Origin: Podochytrium sp. JEL0797 | Taxonomy: Eukaryota > Chytridiomycota > Chytridiomycetes > Chytridiales > Chytriomycetaceae | Direction of reading: 5' to 3' | Assembly (NCBI GenBank): GCA_027596195.1 | Contig: JADGJG010000660.1 | Coordinates: 1-14,552 of the forward strand | DNA length: 14,552 nucleotides | Part shown: positions 8,150-14,552 of the stretch, one piece after another | Position numbering within the stretch: the stretch's first letter is position 1 | Layout: every line of letters starts with the position of its first letter | Made by a program: the position numbers and the translations under genes | Notes under the pieces: generated by a model | The model's input: the letters and a program-made list of their open reading frames with translations, nothing else | Told to the model about the DNA's origin: nothing | The model's database searches: none

Positions 8150-8706
8150 CGCGTGTTTTACATCTTTTTTTCGGGGGGTTACGGACGATGTGCCAGATGC
8201 CTCCGGAATCTTATGCAAGTTTTGAAGAGAAGGGGTTTTGAAAAAGTAAGTTTTGCTTTTGAAAATGTATTGAGAATGTTAAATATTAAAAAAAAGGTTA
8301 GGAGATGGAGGAGGCTCCTCCTCGGCAAAATCCGACACCAGCAAGACTTAGACTCACAAAATGTGAAATAAAGTCTTCAGCTCGTCTATATTTTCTTCTT
8401 CTTGCGCGGTTTTTAAAAAAAAAATTTTTTTTCTTAAATTCCTCAGAGCGCTTGAAATTACTTTGCGAACAACTCTTCTAAGGCGTTTCGTGGTGCTGTG
8501 AGGAGAATTTATTCTTCCGCAGAGACGGAAGGAATTGGGCGTTGTGGAATTGGCTGCCAGAAGATATTGGTAGATGGGCTGGGCTCGTTGTCGTGAAGCA
8601 AGAAGAGTTTTCGATACTCACAAGGCTGCATCAGTTCCGATTGTGTGATGGCGTGGGCTCCTCTCCATTTTATTTTTCCCTTTCAAGCCAATTTATTCAG
8701 AGTCAC
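8150..8706. other. Spacer with inverted repeats; possible extra minus-strand exons
   Basis: This is the 3' flank of the Sec61-beta gene. It contains a 15-bp near-perfect palindrome (GGAGGAG-G-CTCCTCC, 8307-8321) and an A10/T8 block (8415-8432) that could form an AT hairpin between converging transcripts. On the minus strand there is a strong donor GTGAGTAT at 8614-8621. A frame reading A-P-R-N-A-L-E-E-L-F-A-K then stop lies at 8458-8495 behind a CAG acceptor, so the downstream candidate gene might continue here. Confidence 0.3.
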
Positions 8707-9290
8707 TCAGAAAGAAGGAGAATCCATCTCTCTCCGGGAATTCAGGGCATATTCGAGCGGTTCCGAAAGAAGCCTTCCGCTCATTCCCGTCTGCGCGGAC
8801 ATGAGACGATGTTCCAAAACGGAATACCGATCTTTGGGAGCCTGGTTTCATTCCAGCATCAGAAATCAGAATCGGATTGGACATGCGGGAGAAACCACTC
8901 ACAATGGACCAAATCACGTTCTCGTCCTCCTCTTGGTGTTTTTTGACCTGCGATGGGGCGGCTGACAGCAAGACAATGCGATGATCTTGTGACGATTGCT
9001 GAGAGCTATAACTCCCATCACTCGGCTAATTTCGAATAAGTAAACGGACGACCGGGTTGGTGAAGATCTTTGGCAATTGGGGATTGAAAGATTACCAGTT
9101 CTGTTTCGTCCTCATTGATGGCAATCTTTGGAATACTCTCGTTGGACACGAGACTGTGATCTTCCAGTTCCTCTTGCAGCTCTTGTTCTTGACTGATTTT
9201 CAATAGACGCGCGACCAAGGTTGGTAGCTCTGTTGCAGTGAGCGTCGCGTGCTCCCTGTGCCTGTGAGATTTCCTTCGCTTTATCTTCAT
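8707..9290 (-). CDS. Candidate multi-exon hypothetical gene (~124 aa model)
   Basis: The family is not recognised. Exon A starts at the ATG at 9290 (MKIKRRKSHRH) and is acidic and helical after a basic head. Unspliced it stops at 9018 after 90 residues. With the donor CTG|GTAATC (9094-9096) it would end at 9096, phase 0. Exon B, 8903-8947, encodes VKKHQEEDENVIWSI between CAG|GTC and ATT|GTGAGT. Exon C, 8707-8841, encodes APKDRYSVLEHRLM and onward, ending in PSF-stop. The B-C intron (8842-8902) is 61 bp, phase 0, with good ends, matching intron sizes elsewhere in the window. The A-B intron would be 148 bp, longer than usual, so that link is less secure. AATAAA on the minus strand lies just past the exon C stop. 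Confidence 0.35.
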
Positions 9291-9707
9291 TGTGAAGAAA
9301 ATGAAGGTGATTTTTATTGGTCGTGAGGAAACGAAAGATGAATCGCTCTCCGCCACACAACTTCATCGCACAAAAACGAATCGAAAATTATAGAAAACGA
9401 TGAGTCTGCCGCGCACTTTCAACCCACGCCTCCCTCGCGCGCTCCTTTTCGTGGCCGCAGCTTTCTCGCCTCTTCCTCCCAAATAATCTCTTTTCTTATA
9501 CCAAAAATGAAGCGTAAAAAATGAGGAAAAAAGGCAGAAAGCCTCTTCGCGAATACAGTAAATGATTGTTCAATAATTCTTCAACCGAGCTTCAGTCAAT
9601 TCAACTTTCATTATTAATCCGTAATTAAAATTAATTTTTTGGGGCAACTTGGATTATGAAAATGAAAGGTGCTTAGTTTTTTTCATATCAATCAGGCAAA
9701 GCTAAAC
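9291..9707. promoter_or_regulatory. Upstream region of MCO2
   Basis: This stretch separates the candidate minus-strand gene from MCO2. The distal part is AT-rich, with AATTAAAATTAATT near 9624-9637 followed by GGGGCAA about 65 bp before the MCO2 start; a similar GGGGCAA lies before MCO1. A 28-codon ORF at 9400-9486 is probably chance. No transcription-factor site is assigned. Confidence 0.35.
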
Positions 9708-11984
9708 ATGCAACGCGCGTTTTTGCTTCTCTCTGCTGCCGCGACCCTATCCTCCGCCTATTGGACGGCGGCACCAGTCCCGCCTCCCTTCACGGAATCA
9801 ATCCTCTCCCCCTACATCGCCCCAGTCGCTGACTGGAATGAATGCGGCCCAAGCGTTGGAACTTCAGTCTGTGCAACGGCAGGGTATGTGTGCTGCGTTG
9901 CGCCGGGAGACGCCCCGAGCCGAAAATCCACGTGCCGTCCGAACACGCTCGCAAGTAAGATTCACATCCACTCCTCATACCTATCATGGTGAAGTTAAAG
10001 TCATTGAAAGCTCATTCTGGACACTTTACTCAGATTGCATTACCGTGTCCGATCCGAACGCCCAGCTTCCGACGCTGAAAAATCAACCTCTCGCGAGCCC
10101 AAAGCCCCAAACGACCGTCATCCTGTATTGGACGGCCACCAACTTCACTCAGAATCTCGATGGTGTCGCACGCGACGCGCTGGGGATCAACAATGTGCCC
10201 GGATTCAATACGCCGATCAACGTCAACGCTGGAGACCGGGTTGTGATCCACTTCACGAACGGGCTTCAAGTTCCTACTTCTCTTCACTTCCACGGCATGC
10301 TCCAGAGAGGGAGTGGGTTCTCTGACGGGCCAAGCGGTGTCACTCAGGTATATATTATCACGTCCATCCACCTTCCCTTTTCCTGAACTGCTATATTCCA
10401 AACAGTGCCCCGTCGCTCCAGGGCAGACATATGTCTACAACTTCACGACGGACGGTCTTGTCGGTACCTATTGGTGGCACGCACACTACCATTTGCACCT
10501 GTCCGATGGCCTTCGCGGGCCCCTCATCATTCGCGACCCTGCAGAAACCAAGAACTACGCCTCCGAGGCCACACTCCAGCTCTCAGACTGGTACCACGCC
10601 CAATCCGAATCCTTGCTGATGTGGTATATGAACGGGACTTCAAATCCAAATGGCAATGAACCAGTCTGGGATTCCGGGTTGATCAATGGAATCGGTCAAT
10701 TCGATTGCTCGCAGTTGAAGAATCCCTCTGGGTGTCTGAAGAAGGATCCATTTGTGCAGAAGATTCAGCAAGGCACCACGCTGCGATTGCGTTTGATCAA
10801 CACGTCCGCATTCGCGGCGTTTCTCTTTAGCATTGATGGACACTCGCTGACTGTCATTGAGGTGGATGGTGTTCTGGTGGCCCCGAAAGTCGTTGATCGT
10901 CTCACCATCAATACCGCTCAGAGATATTCGTGAGTTCGAGTTTTTGTTTTGATGTTCGTAATTTTTTCTCATCTCCGAATGGGACACTTCCCTCAGAGTT
11001 CTTATTACGGCATCGCAAAAGCCAGGAAACTACTTGATTCGTGCCAACATGTACCACGGGGACCCGTGGACTTCCATGCCAAACATGCCCATCGGATTCA
11101 ACCCAAATGTGACCGCCGTTCTCAACTATAATGGAGTCAAGACCTCGCTTCCTCCACTTCGAATTCAAAACCCATCAAAACCTGTCACACTCAACGACAT
11201 GACCCTGGTGCCGCAGGTTCTGACGCCAACGTCTCACACAATGACGCGTGATCTCGTCGTGTTGTTGGAATTCCAGTTCGAAAGTCGCCCCGGAGACCTC
11301 TACCAGAAAGCATACCCCACCGCCACCCTCTTCTCTGCAAAAACCTGGACCCAACTCTTCTCCTCCTCCTTTTACGCGAACAGCAGCTCTCCCACGTTGC
11401 TGCAAGCACAAACCCAAGGCACCCACTACAACCCCGATCCAATCGCAAATGCAATCCCAATCCGCAAGAACCAAACCATTGACGTCATTATCCGCAACGA
11501 CGACCCCGGCGAACACCCTTTCCACTTGCATGGCCATGTGATCTGGGTCTTGGCGTCCGGATTCGCAAACTCCCTCGCGAGCATTCCGCAACATTATCCA
11601 ACCAATAACCCATTGAGACGCGATGTGGTAACAGTCCCCGCGTGTCCGCATGATGAAAATGGGTGCCTCGACGCGTCAGTTACCGATTTTGATGGATTTG
11701 TTCCTCCATCGGGTGCTTCCAATCTCAACGCGCTGCCAGAGTCGTCTTCCACAAGCAATGCAACGTGGTTCGGATATACTGTTGTTCGATTTGTTGCAGA
11801 CAACCCCGGGGTGTGGTTGATGCATTGCCATATTGCTTGGCACATGGCAGGCGGACTGGCCGTCACGTTTGTCGAATCGGTGGAAGAATACGGTAAGTTA
11901 GAAAACAACTTGCAAGCGGAATCTACTTGCCAGAGTTTCAATCAATGGGCGTCGGACAAGGATGACTCGGGCTCCTCAGCATAA
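9708..11984 (+). CDS. Secreted multicopper oxidase 2 (laccase/ferroxidase-like), 4 exons, 690 aa
   Basis: Exons are 9708-9954, 10034-10347, 10406-10929 and 10997-11984; introns are 79, 58 and 67 bp, phases 1, 0 and 2, exactly as in MCO1. The ATG at 9708 opens a signal peptide (MQRAFLLLSAAATLSSA). The six-cysteine module follows (C46, C55, C62, C63, C76, C84). Copper motifs are HFHG 167-170, HAH 212-214, HPFHLHGH 535-542 and HCHIAWH 638-644, with Leu649 in the type 1 axial position. DSGLINGIGQF is retained. There are many N-x-[ST] sites and no C-terminal anchor, so a glycosylated extracellular enzyme is expected. This is the cleanest intact copy of the plus-strand pair. The substrate, whether phenolics, Fe(II) or another, is not resolved. 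Confidence 0.95.
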
Positions 11985-12335
11985 AATATTTTTGGTTGCT
12001 CTCATTTTATTAGTTTGGCTGGTTTCTGAAAGAAATGTGTAAATTTTGTGTGTGCCTTTTTCCTTTTTCTTTTAGTGAAGATTTTTGAAATTCGACGAGT
12101 TCCACCTCCATGGATCATCCGCACGCACGCAAATAGCTCAATTTGCTTGAGCACCACTGTAACCCAACCATACATAACACATTCAGTAACATCCAACGAG
12201 CCCCGCTTAATTTTTGAGGCTGTGAGCTCAGCTGCGCAGGGCCACACAAGCACGAAAATTTTTTTTTTGATTAAATAAATGCCAAGATAAAGCAAGGTAC
12301 GACCTGCGGCATTGCTTTTTTGTGTTGAGTCCAAA
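11985..12335. promoter_or_regulatory. MCO2-MCO3 intergenic region
   Basis: The 351-bp gap between the two plus-strand oxidases must hold the MCO2 3' end and the MCO3 promoter. It contains a small hairpin (GCTCAA/TTGAGC, 12136-12152) and a T-run joined to TTTTTGATTAA (12264-12274), the element also found before MCO1. ATTAAATAAAT follows about 55-65 bp before the MCO3 start. No gene is seen. Confidence 0.4.
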
Positions 12336-14552
12336 ATGAGACGCGCAGCTCTGCTTCTCTCTGCAGCCTTGTCCCTCTCCTCTGCGTTGTCCAGCCAGGC
12401 TCAGTGGACGGCGGCACCCATCGCACCCCCCATCGCAGGATCCATCCTCGCCGGTACCGCCACTCCGGGTACACCGGATGTTGCCCCCATCTCTGACTGG
12501 AAAGTCTGCGGCCCAAGTGTTGGAACTTCAGTCTGCGCAACAGCGGGGCACGTGTGCTGCGTTGCACCCGGCGACGCAAGCACTGGAGTTACCACATGTC
12601 GTCCCAACACTCTTGCAAGTAAGATCCACCTTTACTCCTCAGTGCTTTTTGGTGCAGTTACGGATCCTCGAATACTAATTCTGGGCATATTTTACTCAGA
12701 TTGTATCTCCCTGCTTGACCAGAGCGCCCCACTTCGGACGCAGCAAAAGACACAAATCGCGACCCTAGCATCACAAACCACAGTAACACTTTATTGGAGA
12801 GCCACCAACTTTACGCAGAACCTCGATGGTGTCCCACGTCATGCGCTCGGGATCAACCACATTCCTGGTTTCAACATGCCAATCAACGTCAACGCTGGTG
12901 ACCGTATTGTGATCCACTTCACGAACGGCCTTGAAGTGCCAACGTCTCTTCACTTCCACGGCATGCTCCAGCGAGGGACTGGGTTCTCGGACGGGCCAAG
13001 CGGTGTCACACAGGTATATATTTTCTGAGGCCAATTCGTGCTCTTTTTCATATATTTTCAATTGAAAACAGTGCCCGGTCGCTCCAAATCAAACCTACAT
13101 CTACGATTTCACGACGGATGGTCTTGTCGGTACCTTCTGGTGGCACGCACACTACCATTTGCACCTGTCCGATGGCCTTCGCGGCCCCCTCATCATTCAC
13201 GACCCAACCGAACCCAAGAATTACGGATCCGAGGCCACACTCCAGCTCTCAGACTGGTACCACACCCAATCGGAATCCTTGCTGGCCTGGTACTTGAACA
13301 GCACAACGAACCCAAACGGCAATGAACCAGTCTGGGATTCCGGGTTAATCAATGGAATCGGTCAATTCGATTGCTCGCAGTTGAAGAGTCCGTCTGGGTG
13401 TCTGAAGAAGGATCCATTTGTTCAGACGATCGCACAAGGCACCACGATGCGATTGCGTTTGATCAACACGTCCGCATTCGCGGCGTTTCTGTTCAGCATT
13501 GATGGACACTCCCTCACTGTCATTGAGGTGGATGGTGTTCTGGTGGCCCCGAAAGTCGTGGATCGGCTCACCATCAATACCGCTCAGAGATATTCGTGAG
13601 TTTGAGTTTTGTTTTGATTCGCTTTTGAATTCCTCGTTTCTGACGCGAAAACTCCTTCATCCCCTCAGAGTTCTTATTACTGCATCGCAAAAACCAGGAA
13701 ACTACTTGATTCGTGCCAACATGTACCACGGGGACCCATGGACTTCCATGCCAAATATGCCTATCGGCTTCAACCCAAACGTGACTGCCGTTCTCAACTA
13801 CAATGGAATCAACCCATCTCTTCCTCCACTCAAAAGCCAACCCCCACCTAAGCCCGTCGCCCTCAACGACATGACCCTCGTGCCGCAAGTTTCATCACCC
13901 ACGTCACGCACAATGACGCGTGATCTCGTCGTGTAGTTGGAATTCCAGTTCGAAAGTCGCCCCGGAGACCTCTACCAGAAAGCGTACCCTACCGCTACTC
14001 TGTTCTCTGGAGGACTCTGGTCCCAGCTCTTCTCTTCCTCTTTTTACGCAAATGGCAGTTCTCCCACGCTGCTCGAGGCGTACAACCAAGGCAGCACCTG
14101 GACCCCCGATCAAATTGCAAACACCATTCCAATCCACAAGGGCCAAACCATCGACATCATCATCCGCAATGATGACGCCGGTGAACACCCTTTTCACTTG
14201 CACGGCCACGTCGTCTGGGTCTTGGCGTCCGGATTTGCCAACTCACTCGCAAGCATTCCGCAACAGTATCCAACCACGAACCCGTTGAGACGCGACGTGG
14301 TAACCGTCCCCGCATGTCCACACGATGCGAATGGGTGTCTCGCCGCATCAGTTACCAATTTTTCTGGCTTTGTCCCTCCATCGGGTGCCCGCGATCCCAA
14401 CGCGCTGCCAGAGTCGTCGTCCACGAGCAATGCAACGTGGTTTGGATATACCATTGTTCGATTTGTTGCAGACAACCCCGGGGTGTGGTTGATGCATTGC
14501 CATATTGCTTGGCACATGGCAGGCGGACTGGCCGTCACGTTTGTCGAATCGG
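12336..14552 (+). pseudogene. Multicopper oxidase 3 with one in-frame TAG; runs off the window
   Basis: Exons are 12336-12618, 12700-13013, 13072-13595 and 13669 onward; introns are 81, 58 and 73 bp, with the same phases as the other copies. The signal peptide (MRRAALLLSA) resembles MCO1. The six-cysteine module is C58, C67, C74, C75, C88, C96, preceded by an extra Gly/Thr/Pro-rich stretch. HFHG (179-182) and HAH (224-226) are intact. The codon at 13934-13936 is TAG where both paralogs encode Leu (TTG in MCO2). The product would stop after 462 residues, before HPFHLHGH and HCH, and so lack the type 1 site. Past the TAG the frame is open to the window edge with every copper motif preserved. 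A very recent pseudogene, a sequencing error, readthrough or an unusual intron are all possible. The C terminus lies outside the window. Confidence 0.85.

Noticed and set aside
8415..8432. A10/T8 inverted block as a terminator
   Set aside because: Homopolymer runs are common in AT-rich spacers and eukaryotic Pol II does not need such hairpins. It is recorded only as spacer content.
9400..9486. 28-codon ORF with a hydrophobic middle before MCO2
   Set aside because: It is too short, has no recognisable motif, and lies in a promoter-like stretch; chance is enough to explain it.

Overview
The window looks like eukaryotic nuclear DNA, most likely fungal. It has short GT-AG introns (58-84 bp) with GTRAGT- or GTATAT-type donors, small intergenic gaps, a nuclear-type tRNA-Gln with a Pol III T-run, a Sec61-beta-like gene and three secreted multicopper oxidases. 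An early-diverging (chytrid-like) fungus is my guess; nothing in the sequence fixes the lineage.

Layout, left to right. Positions 1-611 hold a tandem duplication of the 3' end of a minus-strand gene, whose full copy (403-1896) encodes a coiled-coil, Ser/Asn/His-rich protein of unknown function. A tRNA-Gln(TTG) follows at 2162-2232. Multicopper oxidase 1 (MCO1) is on the minus strand at 2585-4894 in four exons. Next come an aldo/keto reductase (5564-6433, minus), a class I methyltransferase resembling the METTL13/EEF1A-lysine type (6828-7634, minus), a small Sec61-beta-like tail-anchored protein (7877-8149, plus) and a weakly supported multi-exon minus-strand gene (8707-9290). MCO2 (9708-11984, plus, four exons) and MCO3 (12336 to the window edge, plus) complete the family. 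MCO3 has one in-frame TAG in exon 4.

The three oxidases share exon lengths (exons 2 and 3 are exactly 314 and 524 nt in each), intron phases and domain plan: signal peptide, a six-cysteine module encoded with it on exon 1, then a complete three-domain multicopper oxidase. They are paralogs from local duplication. MCO1 is inverted relative to MCO2/3 and separated from them by unrelated, mostly housekeeping-type genes. MCO3 looks mosaic: its intron 3 and early exon 4 resemble MCO1, while blocks later in exon 4 are nearly identical to MCO2. I see no shared pathway joining the oxidases to the genes between them.

The most unusual items are the cysteine module fused to the oxidases, the single nonsense codon in otherwise intact MCO3, the mosaic pattern, and the tandem 3'-end duplication at the left edge. 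I found no mobile element, CRISPR array or clearly new multi-gene system.
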